This document shows, in pieces, positions 17,191 through 25,338 of a stretch of DNA of 55,211 nt (its first letter is position 1; each line of letters starts with the position of its first letter). A program made the translations under genes and the position numbers. The stretch comes from Lachnospiraceae bacterium A4 (GTDB taxonomy: Bacteria; Bacillota; Clostridia; Lachnospirales; Lachnospiraceae). The stretch spans positions 30,457-85,667 of the forward strand of contig KE159535.1 in NCBI GenBank assembly GCA_000403215.2, read 5' to 3'. The notes beneath the pieces are model-generated. The model did no database searches and had not been told where the DNA came from. It was given only the letters and a program-made list of their open reading frames with translations.

Positions 17191-19998
17191 GTGCGACACG
17201 TTCGTAACTGAAAAGGTTACGCACTAAGTCGACAGGCTAAAAAGCCTGAAATCTTAGGAGAACTGACAATCCGATGGGTGGAATGATAGGGTAACGCCTT
17301 GAAACGCCCACACTGATACTCCGATTGGCGGCGGTATGCAACTGTCTAACCGTCAAAAGCTCGGTGAAGTCGGCAGAGAGTGACCGTAAGCGGGATTTTT
17401 TTTACCGCACGAAACCTGTCCAGAGGTGGATGGCGTCACCTATATGCCGGGTGTCGGATACTCATGGTGAGAATGTATGAAAATACTGGCGTACTTCCGA
17501 ATGTACGGGTCTAAACGTTTGAATTTGTCGAAAGGCATTTCCCCATTAAATTGGGGTGTCCGTGGATTAGTAAGATTGGTTGTTATGAACGTCCACATAC
17601 CGTTACAGGCGGTAAGATTCTTTGAATTGGACACAGGCTTAGAGGAAGCACCTAAAAGTATTCAATGATAGGATTGTTGGAACGTGGTAAACCGGGACGT
17701 GAATGATAAAGCTGTTGCAGGCTGATGTCACGCTGATGAGGAAAGGCGAAAACCAGCAGGAAATGCTGGTATATCAGTTATGATATTCCACTATCGCTAT
17801 AACTTATCTTAATTCCGGCGAAAGTGGTGGCACAGTACCTATGAAGCGGGAATAAAAAGCCCGTGGAGGGATAGCCGCCAGTCGGATTTAGAAACAAAAA
17901 CTGAAAACATAACAAACACAGCTTCGAGTATGACAAAGAAAATCCTAACCGAAAGGGGTGGGTGCCTGTGTTGACTTCGGAGCAGCAAAAGCACAAACCA
18001 AAACAAAGCAAAATCCGCTATACGGAGTATTACGACCTGCAAAGCATCTTTGACAGTCTGTATGCTGACAGCCTGAACGGAAAAACTTTTCAGAACCTTA
18101 TGCACTTTATTGTAAGTGAGGAAAACATCAAGCTGGCATATCGGACAATTAAGGGCAACAAGGGAAGTGGTACTCCCGGCGTGGATAAGCGGACAATTAA
18201 AGACCTTGCCGCACTTCGTGAGGAACAATACGTCCGGCTTATTCAAAAACAGTTCAGTTGGTACACTCCCCGCCCGGTGAAACGGGTGGAAATCCCCAAA
18301 CCCAACGGAAAAACAAGACCGCTGGGGATTCCTACAATTGTTGACCGCATAGTGCAACAATGTATTTTACAAGTGCTTGAACCAATCTGTGAAGCAAAGT
18401 TCCATGAGCGTTCCAACGGCTTCCGCCCAAACCGCTCTACGGAACACGCCATAGCACAATGCTGTCGGCTCATACAGATACAGCACCTTCATTATGCGGT
18501 GGATATTGACATTCAAGGCTTCTTTGACAATGTAAACCACGGAAAGCTGATAAGGCAGATGTGGGAAATGGGTATCCGGGATAAAAAGCTGCTGTGTATC
18601 GTCAAGCAGATGTTAAAGGCACAGGTGGTGCTTCCAGACGGAACGAGGACAACTCCGACCAAAGGAACGCCGCAGGGTGGCATTTTGTCGCCACTGCTCT
18701 CCAACATAGTGCTGAACGAGCTTGACTGGTGGGTGACTTCCCAGTGGGAGGAAATGCCTACCCATTACGAGTACAAAACCCGGCAGAACGCCCACGGTAC
18801 AGATATTAAAAGTCACACCTACCGGGCGCTCAGGCGGAGCAGACTCAAAGAAATGTACATCGTGAGGTACGCTGACGACTTCAAAATCTTTTGCCGGAGC
18901 CGGCAGGACGCTGAAAAGGCGTTTGAAGCAACGCGGCTATGGCTAAAAGACCGGCTCGGGCTGGAAATCAGCCCGGAAAAGTCTAAAGTCATCAATCTAA
19001 AACAGCGGTATTCGGAGTTTTTGGGATTCAAGATGAAAGTCTACCCCAAAGGGAAAAAATACGTGGTCTGTTCACACATGAGCGATAAAGCCATAAAGCA
19101 GGCAAAGGGAAAAATATCTGCCGCTATCCGGGCGATACAGAATCCGGCAGATGACCGGGCGCAATACATCGCCATTCAGCAATACAATTCCGTGGTTGCC
19201 GGACTGCACAATTATTACCGTCTGGCAACACACATCAGCGTAGATTTTCCAAAGCTGTCCTATGGACTGAAGCTGCAAATGGCAAACAGGCTGCGGGAAT
19301 TGACATCAAAAGGAAAACTGGAACGTGGATTTATCAAGGAACGGTATGGCAAGAGTAAACAGCTAAGGTTTCTGAACGGACACCCTCTCATTCCAATGGG
19401 ATATGTCCAAACAAGAAACGCCCAGCACAAAAAGAAAACCGTCAATCGGTATACATCGGAGGGACGGGCAGAAATCCATAAAAATCTTGGTATCAATACC
19501 GATACGATGATATGGCTCATGCAAAACCCTGTGTTGGATAAAACGATTGAGTTTGCAGACAACCGGATTTCTCTGTTTGCGGCTCAATATGGGAGGTGCG
19601 CCGTAACTGGCGTTGACCTTATGCCGTATGACATTCGCTGTCACCATAAAGTGCCGCTTGAAAACGGTGGTACAGATGAATATGGCAACCTTGTTCTTGT
19701 AACCGAAGCAGTACATATCTTAATCCATGCCACTTTGGGAGAAACAATCCAGAAGTACCTAAAGGAACTCCAACTGAACAAAAAACAACTGGAAAAACTG
19801 AATAAACTGCGAAAACTGGCGGGAACGTCTATAATCGAATAACCAATTTTTTAATGCTGTAACGAAGTGTGTAAGTTATGTTTAAAACGTAAAATTTCTA
19901 ATTTCGATGGGGCGCCGTGTGCGGTGAAAGTCGCACGCACGGTGCTAAGCGGGGGAAAAGCCGGAAACATTTGAAACTGTAGGCTTACCTATCGCAAT
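17191..19998 (+). mobile_element. Group II intron 3, in maff2
   Basis: The intron is 2808 bp, starting GTGCGACACG and ending ACCTATCGCAAT. Ends are supported by restoration of the Maff2 N-P-G-A reading. Ribozyme domains I-III cover about 17191-17961. Domain V is at about 19915-19945 (GCCGTGTGCGG-TGAA-AGTCGCACGCACGG). It belongs to the same lineage as introns 1 and 4 by protein architecture but is clearly diverged in sequence. Confidence 0.9.
17962..19842 (+). CDS. ltrA: Group II intron reverse transcriptase/maturase with HNH endonuclease (intron 3)
   Basis: The protein is 626 residues, start GTG at 17962 after GAAAGGGG; a TTG nine bases later is an alternative. RT motifs include GTPGVDKRTIKD, RPLGIPTIVDRIVQQ, RSNGFRPNRSTEHAI, VDIDIQGFFDNVNH, GTPQGGILSPLLSN and YADD (VRYADDFKIF). 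A maturase X domain (LHNYYRLATH) and a C-terminal HNH (CAVTG ... CHHKVPLENGGTDEYGNLVL ... HILIHA) follow. All parts appear intact. Homing of this intron inserted it into a gene that was later cut by the RIT element only eight bases downstream of the intron's end. Confidence 0.92.
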   Translation: MPVLTSEQQKHKPKQSKIRYTEYYDLQSIFDSLYADSLNGKTFQNLMHFIVSEENIKLAYRTIKGNKGSGTPGVDKRTIKDLAALREEQYVRLIQKQFSWYTPRPVKRVEIPKPNGKTRPLGIPTIVDRIVQQCILQVLEPICEAKFHERSNGFRPNRSTEHAIAQCCRLIQIQHLHYAVDIDIQGFFDNVNHGKLIRQMWEMGIRDKKLLCIVKQMLKAQVVLPDGTRTTPTKGTPQGGILSPLLSNIVLNELDWWVTSQWEEMPTHYEYKTRQNAHGTDIKSHTYRALRRSRLKEMYIVRYADDFKIFCRSRQDAEKAFEATRLWLKDRLGLEISPEKSKVINLKQRYSEFLGFKMKVYPKGKKYVVCSHMSDKAIKQAKGKISAAIRAIQNPADDRAQYIAIQQYNSVVAGLHNYYRLATHISVDFPKLSYGLKLQMANRLRELTSKGKLERGFIKERYGKSKQLRFLNGHPLIPMGYVQTRNAQHKKKTVNRYTSEGRAEIHKNLGINTDTMIWLMQNPVLDKTIEFADNRISLFAAQYGRCAVTGVDLMPYDIRCHHKVPLENGGTDEYGNLVLVTEAVHILIHATLGETIQKYLKELQLNKKQLEKLNKLRKLAGTSIIE

Positions 19999-20006
19999 CG
20001 GGCGCG

Positions 20007-20281
20007 AATGCTCATGTACGGTAAAGAAGCAAGCAACCGAAAATAAGAGATAGACCGCCAGCACCACACTATTCCGAACCAAAGAAACCAAAGACCAAAA
20101 GACAAGCATTATGGAAATGTGCATAACAGGCTATGGAATCATGGATAACTCTATTCACAGCACATGGAAAAGCTAAAGTGCAGCTTTCCCACGTCCTGCA
20201 AACAGAGTTACCCACAATTCCATAAGATAGCCAGTTATACACATTCCCACAAATCCAAACTTAGGAGAAATCCAAACTTTT
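20007..20281 (+). repeat. Left terminal inverted repeat of the RIT element
   Basis: The 275 bp match the reverse complement of 23674-23939 apart from scattered substitutions and a 9-bp insertion (AAACCAAAG, near 20085). Near the inner edge two direct copies of ATCCAAACTT (20253, 20270) occur, with an inverted copy (20320-20329) just beyond, probably recombinase-binding sites. Confidence 0.9.
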
Positions 20282-20344
20282 CCGCAAATCACTTGAAAAT
20301 AAAGGATTCTTCCAGAGAAAAGTTTGGATTTCGTTTTAATGATT

Positions 20345-21379
20345 TCAGCGTTTCAAGCCACAGAAACCAGCCAGTGAGCCACTGCTGTCTTTCCATTTTT
20401 TTGTGACATTCTTTTCTTTTTCGCCCTCCAGCGTAGCCAGCGCTTTCCGTTTATCATCCGTTGTTATGTCCAGATAACGCATGGTTGTATCCAAGCTTGC
20501 GTGGCCAAGGAGAAAACTGATCTGTATGATATTCATGCCATCTTCCAGCCAGTGGGTAGCTTTGGCATGGCGGAACTGGTGGGCGTGGGTATCCAGCGGA
20601 ACCTCCGGGCATCTTTTGCGGGCATCCGCCGCATATATTTTTATCCGCTTGTCAATCGCAGGCTCTGTCAGTTTCACATATTTTCCCCCTACACGGGAAT
20701 AGAATAAATACATTTCCGGTTCTGGCTCTGGTTCATGGAACGCTTTCATATAGATCCGGATATGTTCAACAGCCCTTGGAAGAAGGTACGCCGTCCGTAT
20801 CTTGTTACCCTTGCCGTACAGGTTGACGTAAGGCTTATCTGCATCAAGGTACAGATGCGAGAGCCTGATGGATAGGATCTCATCAAGTCTTGCGGCAGTT
20901 GCATACAAAAGCGTCAGAAATACCAGGTCTCTTTTCCCTGTCCGTGTGGAAGGGTCTGGTGCTGCCAGGATTGCTGCGACCGCTTCACGGGTAAGCCCTT
21001 CCACTTTCCTTTTCTGGCATTTCTGGCGTTTGATAAGTTTTGCCTCCTGATATAAGTACAGAAGCCCGACCTCTTTGTTTCCCAGGAATTCCAGAAATGC
21101 CCGGAGAGAACCGAGCCGTATATTGCACGTTTCCGGGGAGCTGTGCCTTACATCCTTCAGCCAGATAATCCATTCCTCGATGAAGTCTCTCTCGAAGCAG
21201 TGCCTTCCAAGGCTGTCATGCGTGATGCCTCTTTTTTCGAGGAATACGATATAGAGTGTCAGCGCATCCCGGTAAGATTTCAGTGTATGTTCGCTGGATG
21301 TTAGAAACTGTGGGGCATAATCATGGAGGAATTCGGAAATATATCCTGCCATGCGGGCGGCTTCTTTATTATTCTTCAT
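20345..21379 (-). CDS. RIT tyrosine recombinase, third gene
   Basis: The protein is 344 residues. The start chosen is the ATG at 21379 because GGAGG stands six bases upstream; a TTG at 21397 is in frame but has no such site. The N-terminal SAM-like DNA-binding domain covers about residues 5-100 (EFLHDYAPQFLTSSEHTLKSYRDAL). The catalytic domain carries Arg in ATAARLDEIL, H-x-x-R in HQFRHAKATH, LGHASLDTTMRYL with the second His, and the Tyr nucleophile. All core residues appear present. It overlaps the gene before it by 11 bp, so translation is coupled. By position it is the last of the trio. Confidence 0.85.
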   Translation of the reverse strand: MKNNKEAARMAGYISEFLHDYAPQFLTSSEHTLKSYRDALTLYIVFLEKRGITHDSLGRHCFERDFIEEWIIWLKDVRHSSPETCNIRLGSLRAFLEFLGNKEVGLLYLYQEAKLIKRQKCQKRKVEGLTREAVAAILAAPDPSTRTGKRDLVFLTLLYATAARLDEILSIRLSHLYLDADKPYVNLYGKGNKIRTAYLLPRAVEHIRIYMKAFHEPEPEPEMYLFYSRVGGKYVKLTEPAIDKRIKIYAADARKRCPEVPLDTHAHQFRHAKATHWLEDGMNIIQISFLLGHASLDTTMRYLDITTDDKRKALATLEGEKEKNVTKKWKDSSGSLAGFCGLKR

Positions 21380-22340
21380 AAGCCACCTCCGGTACAATGC
21401 TGTTGAAACCTTCCTCTGTTTTTTCCTGTATCATGTCTGCAAGCCTTGGGACAACTGAATAATAATACAGCGTAGACTCTGTGCATCGGTGTCCCATTGA
21501 TCTTGCCAGATAATGGAGGCGGTCATTAAATTCAAATGTGTCATCTTTCCAGCTGTTGATGTTTGCAGTAGCGTAATTATGCCGGAAATCATAGGCGACA
21601 GTATTTCCCTTTTTTCCGTTCGCTTTTTCCCACAGCAGGGAAAAGTTATAAGATACCCATGCACGTGAATAGGGCTGTCCTTCCGGAGATTCAAAAAAAT
21701 ATGTCCTGTCAGGGCAGAGCCTGTCCGCCGCCCGGTCATAACGTCCCAGCAGTTCTGTCATGCTTTGATGGAGGGCTACATAATGCTGGTCATAGCCTTT
21801 CGATTTCTGTATATCAAGCACGCCATGCCCAAAGTCAACACTGCGGCGCATCAAGAGCCGTGCCTCTGTTGTACGGATTCCGCTGCTGTAAAGGAGCCGA
21901 AAGAATACGGGGCACGTTATCCTTCTTAATTCAGAAGCATAAGCCATCCGCCCCTTGCAGGGTATGATACTGTCACATTCATGGAAGAACCGTTCCAGTT
22001 CTTCCTGGCTGAACGCATGGGGGATACGCCGCTTTTTATTCTGTTTTAATACTGGCGGCGGAAGGACGTCCGTCTGGCCGTGTCTGTGGAGGTACTCGAT
22101 AAAAAGGCGGATGACCAGTGTCCGGGTGTAGCAGGAATTCACATTTTCCGTTTCACGTTTGGCGCACCATATATCCACCATTTCCTGTCGGAGTGTTTCT
22201 GTGGGGTAATGTCTGGCACAGTAATGGTCAAAAATCCTTATATTCAGCCCAAAAACAGTTTCATTCCATGCGCCTGATATTTTACGGCTGTTTACAAAAG
22301 CTTCTACACTGTCCGAAAATCCTGAATGGTAAATACTCAT
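21369..22340 (-). CDS. RIT tyrosine recombinase, second gene
   Basis: The protein is 323 residues and starts with an ATG that overlaps the previous stop (ATGA). Core catalytic features: Arg in YSSGIRTTEARLL, Arg in YDFRHNYATAN, the second His in SMGHRCTESTLYYYS and a Tyr in the same stretch. The first His of the usual H-x-x-R box is Tyr (YDFRH), a variation seen in some families, so activity is uncertain but not excluded. It is the shortest of the three and lies between the two larger ones. Confidence 0.85.
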   Translation of the reverse strand: MSIYHSGFSDSVEAFVNSRKISGAWNETVFGLNIRIFDHYCARHYPTETLRQEMVDIWCAKRETENVNSCYTRTLVIRLFIEYLHRHGQTDVLPPPVLKQNKKRRIPHAFSQEELERFFHECDSIIPCKGRMAYASELRRITCPVFFRLLYSSGIRTTEARLLMRRSVDFGHGVLDIQKSKGYDQHYVALHQSMTELLGRYDRAADRLCPDRTYFFESPEGQPYSRAWVSYNFSLLWEKANGKKGNTVAYDFRHNYATANINSWKDDTFEFNDRLHYLARSMGHRCTESTLYYYSVVPRLADMIQEKTEEGFNSIVPEVAYEE

Positions 22341-23569
22341 AACGGCAACACCTCCTCGCTGACGGGAAACGGTTTAATGCTGAGTGCGTACTCCCGGAGG
22401 TGCTGTATGTCAGCTGAAAGGTAGCAGTCGAGAGATTTCGGGGCAGTATGGCCGAGAGTTTCGCTGATCACAGGACGCGCAATGCCGTTCCCCGCAAGGG
22501 CTGATGCCACATGATGACGGAACAGGTGCGTTCCCTGCCGTTCCCCTTCTCCCTGCCTGACACCCGCAGCCCTGTAAACTTTTGAAACAGCTTCCCAGAC
22601 CGATCCACGTGACAGTGGGCCGTAGGGCTTTGCCCTGCATAGAAAAATATATGCTTCCTCCGATAAAGGGCGTTCCATGGTAACATAATCGTATATAGCG
22701 TTGCCAACTGCTGCAGGCATTGGAAGTGTCAGTCTGACTCCGGTTTTCTGCTGTATGATATATATTTCTTCTTTTTCCCAGTCAATGTCTGAAAGTTTCA
22801 TGGATAAGAGGTCACAGCCCCTGATCCCTGTGAAAAAAAGCAGTGTTCCAATAGCCCTGTTCCTCATGCAGAGGCCGGAATCCGGGCAGCTAAGTGCGTT
22901 GCGGATTGCATCGGCTTCCTCTGGTTTAAGGTATGGGATGTTTTTCCTGCGCTGGCGGATTACGGGGATATATGCAAGGATCTGTCTTGCGGCTTCTGTG
23001 TGGACGCCAAGGTCTGATTTAAACACCGCAGCAAGCGTATCCCGACATCCGCCACTCAGAGGACGGCGGCCACCCTCACGAATAAAATAAGAAATGACAT
23101 CATCCTCGGTTATATCATTTAAAGCTGCCCTGCCACGCTTCTGCATGGCTAGGAGAAAACTGGATGCGCTAAAGGAAGTTTTATAAATCGTAGTATCTTT
23201 CAATCCCCGCTTTTCCCCGGTATCTTTATAAGCATCTACCACTTCACGGAATACAGGATTAAGCTGCCAGTAAGATCCCCGCCTTGCTGATGTTCCGGCA
23301 TATACACCGGAAGGATACTTCCCATAAAGGTCAAAATTTTCAAGGGTTTTGTATACCCGGCGATAGGTTGTCTGCATCTCCCGGGATTTTGTCCGGCTTA
23401 TCCGTATGCGGCAGGCATCCCCGTAAGATTGGATATCTTCCCTGTTCTGGTTACGGATCAACCAGTTGATTTCCGTTTCCAGCCTTTCAACATAAGATTT
23501 GGAGTATCCACTGGTTTTTAGTTTCTGAATCAAGTCAGCATAAATATCATTAGTTTTATTGAATTTCAT
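22337..23569 (-). CDS. RIT tyrosine recombinase, first gene
   Basis: The protein is 410 residues, with an ATG five bases after AGGAGGTGATC, a very strong ribosome-binding site. An extended N-terminal domain (about 1-190) precedes the catalytic domain. The latter carries Arg in FFTGIRGCDLLSM, a beta-hairpin Lys in IIQQKTGVRL, H-x-x-R in THLFRHHVAS, the second His in TLGHTAPKSLDCYL, and the Tyr in CYLSAD. It leads the operon and overlaps the second gene by four bases. All catalytic residues are present. Confidence 0.87.
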   Translation of the reverse strand: MKFNKTNDIYADLIQKLKTSGYSKSYVERLETEINWLIRNQNREDIQSYGDACRIRISRTKSREMQTTYRRVYKTLENFDLYGKYPSGVYAGTSARRGSYWQLNPVFREVVDAYKDTGEKRGLKDTTIYKTSFSASSFLLAMQKRGRAALNDITEDDVISYFIREGGRRPLSGGCRDTLAAVFKSDLGVHTEAARQILAYIPVIRQRRKNIPYLKPEEADAIRNALSCPDSGLCMRNRAIGTLLFFTGIRGCDLLSMKLSDIDWEKEEIYIIQQKTGVRLTLPMPAAVGNAIYDYVTMERPLSEEAYIFLCRAKPYGPLSRGSVWEAVSKVYRAAGVRQGEGERQGTHLFRHHVASALAGNGIARPVISETLGHTAPKSLDCYLSADIQHLREYALSIKPFPVSEEVLPL

Positions 23570-23673
23570 TAGCTGATCACCTCCTGCATCCTATGGTAAT
23601 AGATCTGGAAGATGTACAAAATAAAATCCAAACTTTTTATACGGCAAAAGCTGAATTTATCGGCTTTCCCGTA

Positions 23674-23939
23674 AAAAGTTTGGATTTCTCCTAAGTTTGG
23701 ATTTGTGGGAATGTGTATAACTGGCTGTCTTATGGAATTGTGGGTAACTCTGTTTGCAGGACGTGGGAAAGCTGCTCTTTAGCTTTTCCATGTGCTGTGA
23801 ACAGAATTACCCATGATTCCATAGCCTGTTATGCACATTTCCATAATGTTTGTCTTTTGGTCTTTGGTTCGGAATAGTGTGGTGCTGGCGGTCTATCTCT
23901 TGTTTTCGGTTACTTGCTTCTTTACCGTACATGAGCATT
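23674..23939 (-). repeat. Right terminal inverted repeat of the RIT element
   Basis: Mirror of the left repeat. AAGTTTGGAT copies lie at 23677 and 23693, and one in the opposite direction at 23626, so each end carries two like-oriented sites and one inverted site at matching distances. The promoter of the trio should lie here or in the 100 bp between this repeat and the first gene. Confidence 0.9.
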
Positions 23940-23942
23940 TAT

Positions 23943-24476
23943 TTACGTATTATCATTTAACTTGGCATATACATATGTATCTTTCCAAATCGCTTTTTCA
24001 GTTTCATCTCTCCAGAAATATACATTTTTTCTAAAATGAGCTTCACGTTGAAATCCTAGCGTTTCAAGTAATTTCCATGAATTCTTATTATTGGGGTCAC
24101 ATTCTGCATATATCCTATGTACCCCATTTGAAAATGCCTGTTGAATTAAAACTTTGCAACTCTCAACAGCATAACCATTTCCCCAATAATTCCGATTAAA
24201 CACATATCCTATTTCCAGTGCTTCAAAGTCACGCTTTCCCATATATACATTTCCAATCATTTTGTGCGATTTTTTCAATTCGACAGCAATCATTTCATCT
24301 GTACTTATGCGCCATTTAAGATTTTCTTTTGCTTCATCAAAAGATAGCGGTTTATATGGTTCATATTTCACCACTTCTTTATCAGATAAATATTCAAATA
24401 AATCCTGTATATCTTCTTTCTTGTATCTTCTTAAAATCAACCTCTCGGATTCGGCTATGATTATTTTGTTTCCCAT
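23943..24476 (-). CDS. GNAT family N-acetyltransferase (RimJ/RimL-like)
   Basis: The protein is 177 residues, ATG with AAGGAGAG upstream. It opens with the typical ESERLILRRYKKEDIQDLFEY and contains the acetyl-CoA-binding region around GYVFNRNYWGNGYAVESCKV (motif A variant R/N-x-x-G-x-G), followed by YAECDPNNKNSWKLLETLGF. Such enzymes acetylate protein N-termini, antibiotics or small amines; the substrate is not readable. The gene is AT-rich, unlike the ICE genes, and its stop lies only 3 bp from the RIT end, so the C-terminus could be natural or slightly altered. Confidence 0.85.
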   Translation of the reverse strand: MGNKIIIAESERLILRRYKKEDIQDLFEYLSDKEVVKYEPYKPLSFDEAKENLKWRISTDEMIAVELKKSHKMIGNVYMGKRDFEALEIGYVFNRNYWGNGYAVESCKVLIQQAFSNGVHRIYAECDPNNKNSWKLLETLGFQREAHFRKNVYFWRDETEKAIWKDTYVYAKLNDNT

Positions 24477-24599
24477 GTCATTCTCTCCTTATGCTCTTAT
24501 ATTGTTCTGTGCAAGTTATAAAAATTTTCATTTCCTCTGCATAAAATAGTATAATCTATTTTATTGTTGATAGGGGAACACTTTGAATTTATAAATAAA

Positions 24600-24630
24600 A
24601 GATGTGCCATATTTTTTACATGGCACATCT
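24600..24630 (-). terminator. Rho-independent terminator of the CD3324-like gene
   Basis: AGATGTGCCAT and ATGGCACATCT form an 11-bp perfect stem around a 9-nt loop. On the minus strand it is followed by TTTATTT, directly downstream of the small gene at 24636-24914. Confidence 0.85.
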
Positions 24631-24635
24631 CTTTG

Positions 24636-24914
24636 TTATAAGTTCTTTGTTTTTTCCTGCCTTATGATTCTTTGAATACTTTTTTCCACAAGAAAATATT
24701 TTTGGGAGAGTTGCTTAATTGAAAGCCCGCTAATATATTCCATGTAGATATTTGTATTTCGTATAGATAGTTCTCTTTTTGCCAAAGTATCAACTTTTCG
24801 TCCTTTTTTCTTAGGTTCCGATTTAGGGATATAGATAATCTGACCATCTACATAACATTGTATCTGCTTAATTATCTCTATTGGCAATACATCTTTGGCA
24901 CTTATATAGTTCAT
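24636..24914 (-). CDS. CD3324-like small HTH protein
   Basis: The protein is 92 residues from the ATG at 24914, chosen because GGGAGGT (24928-24922) lies seven bases upstream; the in-frame GTG at 24923 would overlap that site. It reads MNYISAKDVLPIEIIKQIQ, YVDGQIIYIPKSEPKKKGR, then a putative HTH (YISGLSIKQLSQKYFLVEKSIQRIIRQEK). This matches a small Firmicute family with an N-terminal Y-I-x-A-K block and a C-terminal helix-turn-helix of the sigma-70 region 4 type. Likely a regulator; the target is unknown. AT-rich, with its own terminator. Confidence 0.7.
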   Translation of the reverse strand: MNYISAKDVLPIEIIKQIQCYVDGQIIYIPKSEPKKKGRKVDTLAKRELSIRNTNIYMEYISGLSIKQLSQKYFLVEKSIQRIIRQEKTKNL

Positions 24915-24928
24915 GTGTTGCACCTCCC

Positions 24929-25338
24929 AAAGAAATCATTTAGGATAAGCATGAACTATTACTTTTTAGTTTTTTTGCAATAGCTCATGCTATGCAACTT
25001 TTGTTCTACTCATAAATTAATCTTACCTCCTCTTCTAAAAAGTATTATATATTTAAAAGCAGTTAAAATCAATGCTTGATTTGTTTTTTAACAACATCAT
25101 CTGATATATAAAGAATGGGGGGATTTCGCCGCCGTCGGCATTGTGGGAAAATCCAAAAGTTTAGATTTTCCCACAATGCCGACTACTACGGAATCCCTCT
25201 TGTTCCTGTTAAATAAAAGGCAAGAAATATTATATGCCTATTTGTTGATAAAGTATAAAATATGCAGAACAATATTGCTATAATTTATACTGCCATATAT
25301 AATCTCTAATGGCATTCAAAAAATAAAGAAATTGATTA
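24929..25338. other. AT-rich non-coding spacer with a long palindrome
   Basis: No gene is visible. CATGAACTATTAC and its near-complement TAATAGTTCATGC-like segments near 24910-24990 hint at a weak hairpin. The only strong structure is the 20-bp inverted repeat at 25134-25183. The IS4-like element begins at the right edge. Confidence 0.5.
25134..25183. repeat. Perfect 20-bp inverted repeat with 10-nt loop
   Basis: GTCGGCATTGTGGGAAAATC (25134-25153) and its exact complement (25164-25183) enclose CAAAAGTTTA. GGGATT and AATCCC flank the stem symmetrically (about 25120 and 25190), extending it imperfectly. No T-run follows, so it is not a typical terminator; a MITE-like remnant or a protein-binding cruciform is possible. 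Confidence 0.7.

Larger units (their letters stand above)
17076..20024 (+). pseudogene. Maff2 family pilin-like membrane protein, split by a group II intron and truncated
   Basis: From the ATG at 17076 the first exon (115 nt) encodes MAFFNSAVDVLQTLVVALG and a hydrophobic segment ending MEGYGNDN, typical of Maff2, a small membrane protein (VirB2-like by position) of Gram-positive conjugative elements. Splicing out intron 3 (17191-19998) adds CCG GGC GCG, giving the expected N-P-G-A. At 20007 the sequence turns into the end of the RIT element, and a stop follows at 20022. The rest of the protein, normally a second membrane segment, is lost. Splicing cannot restore it. Confidence 0.82.
20007..23939 (-). 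mobile_element. RIT element (recombinases in trio) with long terminal inverted repeats
   Basis: Three tyrosine recombinase genes on the minus strand overlap head to tail and fill the element. Long inverted repeats flank them (20007-20281 and 23674-23939), differing by a few substitutions and one 9-bp insertion. The outermost bases are AATGCTCATGTACGG on both sides. This is the layout of RIT elements, whose mechanism is little known. The left end sits inside maff2; the right end lies 3 bp beyond the stop of an acetyltransferase gene unrelated to the ICE. No target duplication is seen. The element is 3.93 kb. Confidence 0.87.
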
